DNA of 64,000 nucleotides from Microbacterium sufflavum. GTDB taxonomy: Bacteria; Actinomycetota; Actinomycetes; Actinomycetales; Microbacteriaceae. Each line of letters begins with the position of its first letter. The first letter of the stretch is position 1. The stretch spans positions 2,046,001-2,110,000 of the forward strand of contig NZ_JAHWXK010000001.1 in NCBI RefSeq assembly GCF_023091155.1, written 5' to 3'. Positions 24,917 to 33,065 of this stretch are shown here, piece by piece. Position numbers and translations under genes: made by a program. Under the pieces are notes generated by a model that did not search any database, was not told the origin of the DNA, and saw nothing but the letters and a program-made list of their open reading frames with translations.

Positions 24917-24950
24917 GGGCGCCCCGTTGCCGGACGGCGACGGGGCGCCC
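24917..24950. terminator. Terminator between convergent genes
   Basis: Perfect 11-bp stem GGGCGCCCCGT (24917-24927) with ACGGGGCGCCC (24940-24950) and a 12-nt loop, 20 bp after the MHS transporter stop. Confidence 0.8.
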
Positions 24951-24960
24951 GTTCGCATGG

Positions 24961-25101
24961 CCGGTGCGGTGCGCCCTCTCGCGCGTGCCCGGTGCCGTGC
25001 GCCCTCTCGCGCGTGCCCGGTGCCGTGCGTTCTCGCTCGCGCGCGCGGTGCCGTGCGTTCTCCCTCGCGCGCCGGTGCCGTGCGTTCTCCCTCGCGGGGC
25101 G
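24961..25101. repeat. Five tandem copies of a 26-29 bp repeat
   Basis: Units resembling CCGGTGCCGTGCGTTCTCCC plus TCGCGCG begin at about 24961, 24989, 25017, 25046 and 25072. The first two have CCCTCTC and the last three TTCTC in the middle. The array lies between the terminator and the end of the IclR gene. It is probably a minisatellite grown by slippage; no coding role is supported. Confidence 0.75.
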
Positions 25102-25169
25102 AGGGTGCCATCGCGCGCCGGTGCGCGGCGATCGATCCGAGGATGCGGCGGGCGTGAGCCCGGGTGGGA

Positions 25170-25880
25170 TCAGCCGTCGAGCGCCTCGCGGATCACGGCG
25201 GCGGAGCGTTGCAGGCGGGCGGCGATGTCGGCGTCGTCGAGGTCGGTCGCCACGTGCACGACGGCGATCGCGCACGGGCGCTGCCCGCGCAGCACCAGCG
25301 GCACGGCGACGGCCTGCACGGTGGGGATGACCTCGTCGTGGCTCGTGGCGTACCCGCGCTCCGCGGCGGCCTCGACCTCGCGTCGCAGCGCGGGGGAGAT
25401 GCCGTCCGGCCGCTCGGTGACCGGGAGCTGCGCCAGGATCGCCTTGCCGGGGGCGCCCACCGTCACCGGGTGCCGGGCGCCGGGGCGCTGAGCGACGCTG
25501 GCCACCGCGTGCCGCGGCTCGACGCTCGCGAGGGTGATGCAGTCGGTGCCGTCGAGCACCGCGAGGAAGCACGTCATGCCGAGCTCGTTGGCGATCGCGG
25601 TGAGCTCGGGCAGCGCCTCGGCCTGCAGGTCGTGCGCCACGCCGGCGGCGAGGGCGGCCATGCGGGCGCCGAGGCTGACGGCGCCCGCCGCGTCGCGGTT
25701 GACGAGCCCGTGGTCCTCCAGGGTGCGCAGGAGGCGGTAGGCGATCGAGCGGTGCACGTCGAGCCGCGCGGCGATCTCGTCGATCGTGAGCGCATGGCGT
25801 GCGTCGGACAGCACCTCCAGGATGCGTATCCCGCGGCTGAGCGTCTGCGAGGCGGGCGCGGCGGTCGGGCTCTCGGACAT
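25170..25880 (-). CDS. IclR-family transcriptional regulator
   Basis: 236 aa. N-terminal winged helix about 12-75 (TIDEIAARLDVHRSIAYRLLRTLEDHGLV) and the IclR effector domain about 85-232. It is transcribed divergently from the aromatic monooxygenase, and two tandem inverted repeats lie between them, so it probably controls that gene and itself in response to an aromatic acid (PobR/PcaR-type behaviour, inferred). AAGGAG is 5 bases before the ATG. Confidence 0.88.
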   Translation of the reverse strand: MSESPTAAPASQTLSRGIRILEVLSDARHALTIDEIAARLDVHRSIAYRLLRTLEDHGLVNRDAAGAVSLGARMAALAAGVAHDLQAEALPELTAIANELGMTCFLAVLDGTDCITLASVEPRHAVASVAQRPGARHPVTVGAPGKAILAQLPVTERPDGISPALRREVEAAAERGYATSHDEVIPTVQAVAVPLVLRGQRPCAIAVVHVATDLDDADIAARLQRSAAVIREALDG

Positions 25881-25919
25881 GCGGCTCCTTGCGGCGCGCG
25901 CGGCGCCGGTTTAGGCTGT

Positions 25920-25956
25920 GTTCAATAGTAGAACGGTGTGTTCGAATATAGAACAC
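25920..25956. promoter_or_regulatory. Double IclR operator
   Basis: Two inverted repeats with identical 7-bp spacers: GTTC-aatagta-GAAC (25920-25934) and GTGTTC-gaatata-GAACAC (25938-25956). Their centres are 20 bp apart, about two helical turns, so two dimers would bind the same DNA face. The second covers the likely -10 of the monooxygenase (TATAGA, 25947-25952). Confidence 0.75.
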
Positions 25957-26031
25957 GCTCGTCTCGGACGCAAGACCCCGCAGCACCCGACAGCGACACC
26001 CGACAGCGACGTCCGGAAGGAATCGACGACG

Positions 26032-27903
26032 ATGCAGTTCCACCACCACGGCTACGTGTCCGGAGACCCCCGCGTGCAGGACGCCGCGGGGATCGGCACC
26101 GACCGCCCCGCCGACCTCCCCGACGAGATCGACGTGCTCATCGTCGGGTCCGGCCCCGCCGGCATGCTCCTCGCGGCACAGATGTCGCAGTACCCCGACG
26201 TCTCCACGCGCCTCATCGAGAAGCGCGAGGGGCGACTCGTGCTCGGCCAGGCCGACGGCATCCAGCCGCGCAGCGTCGAGACCTTCCAGGCGTTCGGGTT
26301 CGCCGAGCGCATCATCGCCGAGGCCTACAACATCGGCTGGATGAACTTCTGGGGTCCCGACCCCGAGCACCGCGATCGCATCGTGCGCACCTCCCGCACC
26401 GCCGACTACGCCTACGACATCTGCGAGTTCCCGCACCTGATCGTCAACCAGGCGCGCGTGCTCGACTACTTCGCCGAGGCCGCGGCGAACGGGCCTGGCC
26501 GCATCACGCCCGACTACGGCGTGGAGTTCACGGGGCTCACCGTGCACGACGAGGGCGAGTACCCCGTCGAGGTCGGGATCCGCTACGTCGCGGGTGACCG
26601 CGCCGGCGAGGAGCGCACGATCCGCGCGAAGTACGTCGCCGGCTGCGACGGCGCCCGCAGCGGTGTGCGCCAGGCGATCGGCCGCACGCACGTCGGCGCC
26701 AGCGCCGCCCACGCCTGGGGCGTCATGGACGTGCTGGTCAACACCGACTTCCCGGACTGGCGCACCAAGTGCGCCATCAACTCGGCCGCGGGCAACATCC
26801 TGCACATCCCGCGCGAGGGCGGCTACCTCAGCCGGATGTACATCGATCTGGGAGAGGTCGCCGCCGACGACGACCACCGCGTGCGCCAGACGCCCATCGA
26901 GGAGATCATCCGCAGGGCGAACGAGATCCTGCACCCCTACACGCTCGACGTGCGCGAGGTCGCCTGGCACAGCGTCTACGAGGTCGGGCACCGCGTGACC
27001 GACGGCTTCGACGACGTGGACGAGGGCGAGTCGCGGACGCCGCACGTGTTCCTCACCGGCGACGCCTGCCACACGCACAGCGCCAAGGCCGGCCAGGGCA
27101 TGAACGTCTCGATGCAGGACGGCTTCAACCTCGGCTGGAAGCTCGGCTCCGTGCTCACCGGCCGCGCGCCCGAGTCCCTGCTCGCCACGTACGGCGCCGA
27201 GCGGCGGCCCGTCGCGCAGCAGCTGATCGACTTCGACCGCGAGTGGTCGAGCCTCATGGCGCGCAAGCCCGAGGAGATCTCCGACCCGAACGACCTGGCC
27301 ACGTACTACCTCGCGACGGCCGAGTTCCCCTCCGGGTTCATGACGCAGTACACGGGCTCCATGATCACGGGCACCGATGCGCACCAGGAGCTCGCGGTCG
27401 GGTATCCGCTGGGCAAGCGCTTCAAGTCCGCCGAGGTCGTGCGGGTCGGGGACGGCAACGTCGTGCACCTCGGACACCACGCGAAGGCCGACGGCCGGTG
27501 GCGCGTCTACGCCTTCGGCGACCGGACGGGCGAGGCGCTCACGGCCTGGGCCGAGGCCGCGGCACCCGTGTTCGCGCGGTTCACTCCGGCCGACGGCGAC
27601 GAGGACGCGGTGTTCGACGTGAAGGCCGTGTACCCGCAGCCGTTCGAGGAGGTCGAGGTGACCTCGGCCCCCGCGCTGTTCCAGCCGAAGACGGGTCCCC
27701 TCGGGCTCACCGACTGGGAGAAGGTGTACGCCGCTGGTCCCAGCAAGTGGTGCGCGACGGACATCTTCGAGGCGCGCGAGCTGTCCCGCGACGGCGTCGT
27801 GGTCGTGGTGCGCCCCGACCAGTACGTGGCCGCGATCTTCCCGCTCGACGGGGTGGCGGAGCTCGAGGGCTTCCTGGAGGGCGCCTTCCTCCCCGCGCGC
27901 TGA
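26032..27903 (+). CDS. FAD-dependent aromatic monooxygenase, 3-hydroxybenzoate 4-monooxygenase (MobA)-like
   Basis: 623 aa. Class A flavoprotein hydroxylase: Rossmann GxGxxG in VLIVGSGPAGM (35-45), the DG motif near 205 (AGCDGARSGVR), the GD motif near 344 (LTGDACHTHSAKAGQGMN) and a C-terminal thioredoxin-like PHOX_C domain (about 430-620). The start HHHGYVSGDPRVQ and the run RSVETFQAFGF closely recall MobA, which makes protocatechuate from 3-hydroxybenzoate. A related 3-hydroxyphenyl acid is possible given the neighbouring homoprotocatechuate genes. CGGAAGGA precedes the ATG at 26032; the upstream open frame runs through the operators. Confidence 0.82.
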   Translation: MQFHHHGYVSGDPRVQDAAGIGTDRPADLPDEIDVLIVGSGPAGMLLAAQMSQYPDVSTRLIEKREGRLVLGQADGIQPRSVETFQAFGFAERIIAEAYNIGWMNFWGPDPEHRDRIVRTSRTADYAYDICEFPHLIVNQARVLDYFAEAAANGPGRITPDYGVEFTGLTVHDEGEYPVEVGIRYVAGDRAGEERTIRAKYVAGCDGARSGVRQAIGRTHVGASAAHAWGVMDVLVNTDFPDWRTKCAINSAAGNILHIPREGGYLSRMYIDLGEVAADDDHRVRQTPIEEIIRRANEILHPYTLDVREVAWHSVYEVGHRVTDGFDDVDEGESRTPHVFLTGDACHTHSAKAGQGMNVSMQDGFNLGWKLGSVLTGRAPESLLATYGAERRPVAQQLIDFDREWSSLMARKPEEISDPNDLATYYLATAEFPSGFMTQYTGSMITGTDAHQELAVGYPLGKRFKSAEVVRVGDGNVVHLGHHAKADGRWRVYAFGDRTGEALTAWAEAAAPVFARFTPADGDEDAVFDVKAVYPQPFEEVEVTSAPALFQPKTGPLGLTDWEKVYAAGPSKWCATDIFEARELSRDGVVVVVRPDQYVAAIFPLDGVAELEGFLEGAFLPAR

Positions 27904-27912
27904 GGTCCGCCG

Positions 27913-27943
27913 CATGACACGTGTCATGTCGAGGAGATGACAC
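27913..27943. promoter_or_regulatory. Palindrome with extra half-site upstream of ABC exporter
   Basis: CATGACACGTGTCATG (27913-27928) is a perfect 16-bp palindrome. ATGACAC recurs at 27937-27943, giving ATGACAC-GTGTCAT-N9-ATGACAC. It is placed about 45 bp before the exporter start and is a good candidate site for the NarL-type response regulator encoded at the end of the same gene group. Confidence 0.65.
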
Positions 27944-27973
27944 CGGGCTCCGGCGCCGCGGCCGGGCGGACGC

Positions 27974-27979
27974 GAGGCT
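27974..27979 (+). promoter_or_regulatory. -10 hexamer GAGGCT, leaderless promoter
   Basis: GAGGCT, six bases (GGAGGC), ATG at 27986. The purine run lies too close to the ATG to act as a ribosome-binding site, which favours a leaderless start. Confidence 0.5.
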
Positions 27980-27985
27980 GGAGGC

Positions 27986-28984
27986 ATGAACGACACCTCT
28001 GCGGGCGCGATGGCGATGCGGGTCGCCCGTCGCCCGGTACCCGGACCCGACACCGAACCCGCGGCCGCTCGCGCGGACGCCCCGATCGTGCTGGAGCTGC
28101 GCGACGTGCGCCGACACTACGGCTCGGGCGACCGCCGCGTGCAGGCCGTCGACGGCGTGGACCTGTCGATCCGCCGCGGAGAGGTCGTCGCACTGCTCGG
28201 GCCCAACGGCGCGGGCAAGACCACGACGCTCGATATGCTGCTCGGCCTCACGGCCCCGAGCAGCGGGACGGTGCAGGTCCTCGGCATGACCCCGGAGCGG
28301 GCGACCGCGAGCGGAGCGATCGGCGCGGTGCTGCAGACCGGCGGGCTGCTGGGCGACCTCACCGTCGGCGAGACCGTGCGCCTCATCGCCTCGCTGCACG
28401 GTGGAGAGGCGATCGCGCGGGTGGGCGACGTGATGGCTAGGGCCGACCTCACGCGCCTCGCGCGCCGCCGGGTCGCGAAGTGCTCGGGGGGAGAGCAGCA
28501 ACGCGTGAAGTTCGCCCTCGCGATGGTGTCCGACCCGGACATCCTCGTGCTGGACGAGCCGACCGCGGGGATGGACGTCACCGCGCGCCGGCATTTCTGG
28601 GACGTGATGCGTGCCGACGCGGACGCCGGGCGCACGATCGTGTTCGCCACGCACTACCTGGAGGAGGCGGAGCAGTTCGCCCGGCGCACCGTCGTGATGC
28701 ACCGGGGCACCGTCGTCGCCGACGCCCCCACCGCCCTGCTGCGCGCGAGCCTGGGGGAGCGCACGGTCGCCGCGACCGTCGCCCCGGGGACCGCGGAGGC
28801 GCTCCTCGCCGCGGTGGCCGCCGCCGAGGGCGTGACCGGGGTGCGCCGGGACGGGGACCGCCTCAGCCTGCGCGCGACCGACTCCGACGCGGCCGCCCGG
28901 ATCCTGCTCGACGGCGGTGCGCACGACCTGGAGATCGCCGCGCCCACGCTCGAGACCGCCTTCACCGCTCTCACGGAGGACTGA
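27986..28984 (+). CDS. ABC transporter ATP-binding protein (DrrA-like)
   Basis: 332 aa, cytoplasmic ATPase of an ABC-2-type exporter. Walker A GPNGAGKTT (72-80), Walker B ILVLDE (186-191) and a signature reading CSGGEQQR (166-173), in which Cys replaces the usual Leu of LSGGQ. About 32 extra N-terminal residues precede the ABC domain, and the C-terminal 90 residues look like the accessory domain of drug/lantibiotic exporters. It is followed 2 bp later by the permease and then by a two-component system, an arrangement typical of antibiotic-sensing export modules. Confidence 0.88.
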   Translation: MNDTSAGAMAMRVARRPVPGPDTEPAAARADAPIVLELRDVRRHYGSGDRRVQAVDGVDLSIRRGEVVALLGPNGAGKTTTLDMLLGLTAPSSGTVQVLGMTPERATASGAIGAVLQTGGLLGDLTVGETVRLIASLHGGEAIARVGDVMARADLTRLARRRVAKCSGGEQQRVKFALAMVSDPDILVLDEPTAGMDVTARRHFWDVMRADADAGRTIVFATHYLEEAEQFARRTVVMHRGTVVADAPTALLRASLGERTVAATVAPGTAEALLAAVAAAEGVTGVRRDGDRLSLRATDSDAAARILLDGGAHDLEIAAPTLETAFTALTED

Positions 28985-28986
28985 CC

Positions 28987-29742
28987 ATGCTCGTCTCACC
29001 CACCATGCTGCGCATCGAAGGCGTCCGCCAGCTGCGCAACCCGTACACCCTCGCGTTCACTCTGGCGATGCCCGTCGCCATGTATCTGCTCTTCGGGGCG
29101 GGCATGGGCTACGGCACCCTGTCCGCGGGGAACGGCAACGTCTCCTTCTACGTCATGACGTCGATGGCCGCCTACGGCACGGCGGTCGCGATGAGCTCGC
29201 TCACGTCTCTCGCCGCCACCGAGGCCAAGCAGGGGTGGGGGCGCCAGCTGGCGATGACCCCGCTCACCACGGCGGGGTACGCGCTCACGAAGCTGCTGAC
29301 CGCGGTGTCGTTCGCGGCTCTGGCCCTCGTGGCCGTGTTCGTCGCCGGCATGCTCACCGGCGCGGAGGTCGAGGACGGGTGGCGCTGGGCCGCGACCGCC
29401 GGCATCATCCTCGGCATCGGCCTCATGTACGGGCTGTTCGGTCTCGGTGTCGGCCTGTTCTTCAGCTCCGACTCGGCCGCCGCCCTCGCGTCCATCTCGA
29501 TGACGTTCTTCGCGTTCTTCGGCAACGTGTTCATGCCGCTCGACGGGGTGATGCTCGACATCGCCCGCTTCACGCCGCTGTACGGCTTCGTCGCGCTGAG
29601 CCGCTGGCCGCTCACCGAGGGCGTGCTGACGACCGGGCAGACCGACCCGCTGTGGATGCTCTTCCTCAACGTGGCCGTGTGGCTCGCGGTGTTCGCGGTG
29701 CTGGTCGCGATGGGCATGCGGCGCTCCCGGGCGCGGCAGTGA
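28987..29742 (+). CDS. ABC-2 type transporter permease
   Basis: 251 aa with six predicted membrane spans, of the ABC2_membrane/DrrB type. It starts 3 bp after the ATPase stop at ATG 28987; the reading frame extends upstream inside the ATPase gene but this has no support. It would form the export channel with the ATPase; the substrate is unknown (antimicrobial peptide, drug or lipid are typical). Confidence 0.85.
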   Translation: MLVSPTMLRIEGVRQLRNPYTLAFTLAMPVAMYLLFGAGMGYGTLSAGNGNVSFYVMTSMAAYGTAVAMSSLTSLAATEAKQGWGRQLAMTPLTTAGYALTKLLTAVSFAALALVAVFVAGMLTGAEVEDGWRWAATAGIILGIGLMYGLFGLGVGLFFSSDSAAALASISMTFFAFFGNVFMPLDGVMLDIARFTPLYGFVALSRWPLTEGVLTTGQTDPLWMLFLNVAVWLAVFAVLVAMGMRRSRARQ

Positions 29743-29759
29743 CCCGCGCCGGCCGACAG

Positions 29760-29765
29760 TAGGTT
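29760..29765 (+). promoter_or_regulatory. -10 hexamer TAGGTT, leaderless promoter
   Basis: TAGGTT, six bases (GGACGG), ATG at 29772. It may give the kinase-regulator pair its own transcription besides readthrough from the ABC genes. Confidence 0.55.
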
Positions 29766-29771
29766 GGACGG

Positions 29772-30968
29772 ATGACGCAGCGCACGCAGCGGGAGCGCTC
29801 CGGCAGCCCCCGAGCCTCCCGCGACGCCGTCCGGTCCGGCGCGGCCGGAGCTCCGGTCGCGTCGCCGCCTCCCGGCGCCGCGGACCGCTCCGGGAAGGAG
29901 CCGTGGGCACGGTTCGGATGGCTGATGGCCGTCATCTGGCTCGTGTTCCTGGTGTACCCGGTGATCGCCCTGCTGCACTCGACCGCACCGCTCGGGTGGG
30001 TCGTCACCGGCTGGGTGGCGCTCGTCGCCTTCATCGTCCTGTACGTCACGGGGTTCCTGCACGGCATGCGCGGCGGCGGAGGGCTCGGGCGGCCCCCGAC
30101 GCCGCGCCAGTGGATCACCTTCGCGCTGCTCATCGCGTGCGCACTCGTGACCGTGCCGGCGGTCGGCGGTTCGGCGCTGAGCTTCCTTCCGTTCATCATG
30201 TCGTTCGCGTCGTACGGCCTCACCCGGCTGTGGCACTGGATCGCGACCGTGGCGGCGGTCGTGGTCGCCGCGGGGTGCGTGCTGCTCATCCCCGGCAACT
30301 TGACATACGCGTCGGTCCTGGCGATCGTGGCGCTGCTCGGGGTCGTCAACACGGTGTCGACCTGGCTGATCCTGCGCTCTGCCGAGGCGGAGCGCCTCGG
30401 ACTGGAGCTGGCGACGAGCGAGGGGCGCGAGGCGGTCGCACGCGACGTGCACGACCTCATCGGCCACTCGCTGACCGTCGTCGGCCTCAAGGCCCAGCTC
30501 GCGCGACGCCTGATGGACACGGACCCCGAGCGGGCGCGGGCCGAGCTCGCCGACATCGAGCGCCTGACCGCGGAAGCCATCGCGGGCGTGCGGCAGACCG
30601 TCTCGGGGGCGCGTGCGACCACGCTGATCGAGCAGCTCGCCGCGACGGGGGACTCCCTGCGCGCGGCCGACATCCGGCTCGAGACCACGGGCGGGCCCGA
30701 GGCGCTCTCGCCCGCGCAGGCCATCACCGCGAGCTGGATCCTGCGCGAGGCGACCACGAATGTCCTGCGTCACGCGCGAGCCGACACGGTTCGGGTGCTG
30801 CTCGCGCCGGGGCGGGTGGTCGTGGAGGACGACGGCATCGGTTGCGCCTCCCGCGCCGTCGACGGCAACGGCGTCCGCGGGATGCGCGAGCGCGCCGCGG
30901 CCGCGGGAGCGTCGTTCTCGATCGGACCCGCGGGGGCGTCGGGCACGCGGGTGGAGGTGACGTGGTGA
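29772..30968 (+). CDS. Sensor histidine kinase, NarL/LiaS type
   Basis: 398 aa. A disordered N terminus (1-44) precedes about five to six membrane spans (50-200), so sensing is probably within the membrane. Then the HisKA_3 dimerisation helix has the phospho-acceptor His227 in ARDVHDLIGHSL, and an HATPase_c domain follows (EATTNVLRHA N-box; VEDDGIG and GNGVRGMRER G-boxes). Spacing of 29 bp after the permease and a 4-bp overlap with the response regulator indicate one functional unit. Confidence 0.9.
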   Translation: MTQRTQRERSGSPRASRDAVRSGAAGAPVASPPPGAADRSGKEPWARFGWLMAVIWLVFLVYPVIALLHSTAPLGWVVTGWVALVAFIVLYVTGFLHGMRGGGGLGRPPTPRQWITFALLIACALVTVPAVGGSALSFLPFIMSFASYGLTRLWHWIATVAAVVVAAGCVLLIPGNLTYASVLAIVALLGVVNTVSTWLILRSAEAERLGLELATSEGREAVARDVHDLIGHSLTVVGLKAQLARRLMDTDPERARAELADIERLTAEAIAGVRQTVSGARATTLIEQLAATGDSLRAADIRLETTGGPEALSPAQAITASWILREATTNVLRHARADTVRVLLAPGRVVVEDDGIGCASRAVDGNGVRGMRERAAAAGASFSIGPAGASGTRVEVTW

Positions 30969-31597
30969 ACGCGGACACGGGAGCGGGCGACAGCATCCGG
31001 CTGCTGATCGCGGACGATCAGGCTCTCGTGCGCGGCGCGCTCGCGGCCCTTCTCGACCTGGAGGCCGACCTGACCGTGAGCGGCATGGCGTCGGACGGAG
31101 CGGAGGCGGTGCGGCTGGCGGCCGAGGTGCGTCCCGACGTGTGCCTGATGGACATCCAGATGCCGGGCGTGGACGGGGTCGAGGCGACGCGGCGGATTCG
31201 TGAGGTCAGCCCGGGCACGCGGGTGCTCGTGGTGACCACGTTCGCCAGGCCAGGCTACCTGCGGTCGGCCCTCGACGCGGGCGCGAGCGGCTTCATCGTG
31301 AAGGACACTCCCGCGGAGGATCTCGCCGAGGCCGTGCGCCGCGTGCACTCCGGGCTGCGGGTGCTCGACCCCGCGCTCGCCGAGGAGAGCCTTTTCGACG
31401 GGGCGAATCCACTCAGCGACAGGGAGCGACAGGTGCTGCGGCTCGCCGCGGACGGCCGATCCGCCGCCGCCATCGCCGCGGAGGTCTTCCTGTCGGCGGG
31501 CACGGTGCGCAACCATCTGTCGGCTGCGATCGGCAAGACCGGTGCGGTCAACCGGGCGCAGGCGGTGCGCATCGCCTCGGACAAGGGCTGGATCTGA
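30965..31597 (+). CDS. Response regulator, NarL/LuxR type
   Basis: 210 aa. The receiver domain (about 10-125) has Asp17-Asp18 in ADDQ, phospho-acceptor Asp63 (LMDIQMPG) and the Lys of FIVKDT. The LuxR-type HTH is at about 145-205 (LSDRERQVLRLAADG). The GTG at 30965 overlaps the kinase TGA (GTGA). Likely target: the ATGACAC palindrome upstream of the ABC genes (inferred). Confidence 0.9.
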   Translation: MNADTGAGDSIRLLIADDQALVRGALAALLDLEADLTVSGMASDGAEAVRLAAEVRPDVCLMDIQMPGVDGVEATRRIREVSPGTRVLVVTTFARPGYLRSALDAGASGFIVKDTPAEDLAEAVRRVHSGLRVLDPALAEESLFDGANPLSDRERQVLRLAADGRSAAAIAAEVFLSAGTVRNHLSAAIGKTGAVNRAQAVRIASDKGWI

Positions 31598-31689
31598 CGC
31601 GGACCCTGCCGCGGCGGTGGCGGGTGTCGGTGCCCCGGCGTACCGTGAGCCGCGACGGGCGAGGGAGCCCGGACAGGATGGAGTGCGTG

Positions 31690-32070
31690 ATGGAGTGGAA
31701 GATCGAGCTCATCTTCGTGCCCGTGTCGGACGTCGACCGGTCGAAGGAGTTCTACGAGAGGGTCGGCTTCCACGCCGACGGGGACCACACGCCGACGGAG
31801 GGGCTGCGGTTCGTGCAGATGACGCCGCCCGGGTCGGCCTGTTCGATCGCGTTCGGCACGGGCCTCGGCGTCGCGCTGGAGCCCGGGCAGCAGAACTCGA
31901 TCCAGGTGGTCGTGCCGGATGCCGACGAGGCGCTGGCTCATCTGCGCGGCCTCGGCGTCGAGGCGCGCGGGGTGCAGGAGCTCGACTGGGGGCGGTTCGT
32001 GTCGTTCGACGACCCCGACGGCAACACCTGGACCCTGCAGGAGCTCCCGGACTACAGCGCGCAGGGCTGA
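31690..32070 (+). CDS. VOC (glyoxalase/bleomycin resistance) family protein
   Basis: 126 aa, one VOC domain with beta-alpha-beta-beta-beta halves: IELIFVPVSDVDRSKEFYERVGF at the start and SFDDPDGNTWTLQEL at the end. Function (glyoxalase, fosfomycin/bleomycin resistance or ring-cleavage relative) cannot be told. ATG 31690 has GGAG six bases upstream; ATG 31678 and GTG 31687 are possible alternatives. A 9-bp-stem hairpin follows at 32141. Confidence 0.75.
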   Translation: MEWKIELIFVPVSDVDRSKEFYERVGFHADGDHTPTEGLRFVQMTPPGSACSIAFGTGLGVALEPGQQNSIQVVVPDADEALAHLRGLGVEARGVQELDWGRFVSFDDPDGNTWTLQELPDYSAQG

Positions 32071-32140
32071 GGGACACGCGCGTCTCGGTGCGTGCACGGG
32101 ATCGCGTCGCGGGTACGGGACGCCCGCGCGGCCGACCCGT

Positions 32141-32163
32141 GCGCTCGACAGCACGTCGAGCGC
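32141..32163. terminator. Stem-loop between convergent genes
   Basis: GCGCTCGAC (32141-32149), 5-nt loop, GTCGAGCGC (32155-32163): a perfect 9-bp stem between the VOC gene and the PhzF-like gene. Confidence 0.65.
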
Positions 32164-32191
32164 TCGAAGCGCGCCGGGCGGGGAGAGGGCG

Positions 32192-33040
32192 TCACCCGAT
32201 CCGCACCGCGCCGCCGGAGACGAGGATGCCGCCCGTCGCGGGCACGGCCACGCGCAGTTCGCTGGGGCGTCCGACATGGGCGCCCTGGCGGATGCGCACG
32301 CTCTCGCCGGGGAAGCCCTGGGCGCGCAGGTACGCGCCGACCGAGGCCGCCGCGGAACCCGTCGCCGGATCTTCCGTGATGCGCCCGACCGGGAACAGGT
32401 TGCGGGCCTCGATGTCGGCCGGATCCTCGGCGTGCAGCACGGTCACCGTGCCGAGCCAGCCCTGCTCGCGCATGAGGGCGGCGACCGCGGCCGGGGCGAA
32501 GCGGAACTGGTGGAACAACTCACGGTCGGCGACGAAGACGATCGGGTGCCAGTTGCCCGCGAACGCCTCCCGCACGGGGAAGCGGGGGTCGACGTCGTCC
32601 GCGGTCATCCCGAGCAGTCCGAGCAGCCGGTCGCGCACCGCCGGGTCGAGGTCGCGCACCTGCGGCTCGACGCTCGTGAACGACACCGTCACCTGCCCGT
32701 CCGCGTCGGCGAACGACTCCATCGTCACGGCACCGGCGGCCGTCTCGAACACCACCGTGCCCGGGCCGTCGCGCTCCGCCAGCGCCACCGCCGTCGCCAC
32801 CGTCGCGTGACCGCAGAAGGGGACCTCCGCGGCCGGCGACCAGTACCGCACCCGCAGCCGCGCCCCGTCATCGGAGGCGCCGGTCACGAACGCGGTCTCG
32901 GAGTAGCCGACGTCGGCCGCGATCCGCTGCATCTCCGCATCGTCGAGACCTCCGGCGTCGAGCACCACCCCCGCGGGGTTGCCGCCGTCCGGCGTCGCCG
33001 CGAACGCGCTGAAGTGGAGGATCTCGGGGGCATCCGTCAT
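32192..33040 (-). CDS. PhzF family isomerase-like protein
   Basis: 282 aa, two diaminopimelate-epimerase-like halves. Family marks: NPAGVVL at the start, the catalytic-type Glu in YSETAF, FCGHAT and EDPATGSA. PhzF proteins isomerise small metabolites; the substrate of this one is unknown. The start is supported by TAGGCT six bases before the ATG. It stands alone, convergent with the VOC gene. Confidence 0.85.
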   Translation of the reverse strand: MTDAPEILHFSAFAATPDGGNPAGVVLDAGGLDDAEMQRIAADVGYSETAFVTGASDDGARLRVRYWSPAAEVPFCGHATVATAVALAERDGPGTVVFETAAGAVTMESFADADGQVTVSFTSVEPQVRDLDPAVRDRLLGLLGMTADDVDPRFPVREAFAGNWHPIVFVADRELFHQFRFAPAAVAALMREQGWLGTVTVLHAEDPADIEARNLFPVGRITEDPATGSAAASVGAYLRAQGFPGESVRIRQGAHVGRPSELRVAVPATGGILVSGGAVRIG

Positions 33041-33046
33041 GGGGCG

Positions 33047-33052
33047 AGCCTA
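33047..33052 (-). promoter_or_regulatory. -10 hexamer TAGGCT, leaderless promoter
   Basis: TAGGCT, six bases (CGCCCC), ATG at 33040. Confidence 0.6.
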
Positions 33053-33065
33053 GCGGCGGGCCCGG

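Noticed and set aside
23530..28053. Very long minus-strand open frame (about 1500 codons) and similar ones at 1847-4009 (-), 6051-9080 (+), 17706-19760 (+) and 42145-44265 (-)
   Set aside because: They are antisense shadows of well-supported genes in GC-rich DNA; composition is Arg/Ala/Gly/Pro-rich with no domain, and they span operators and terminators.
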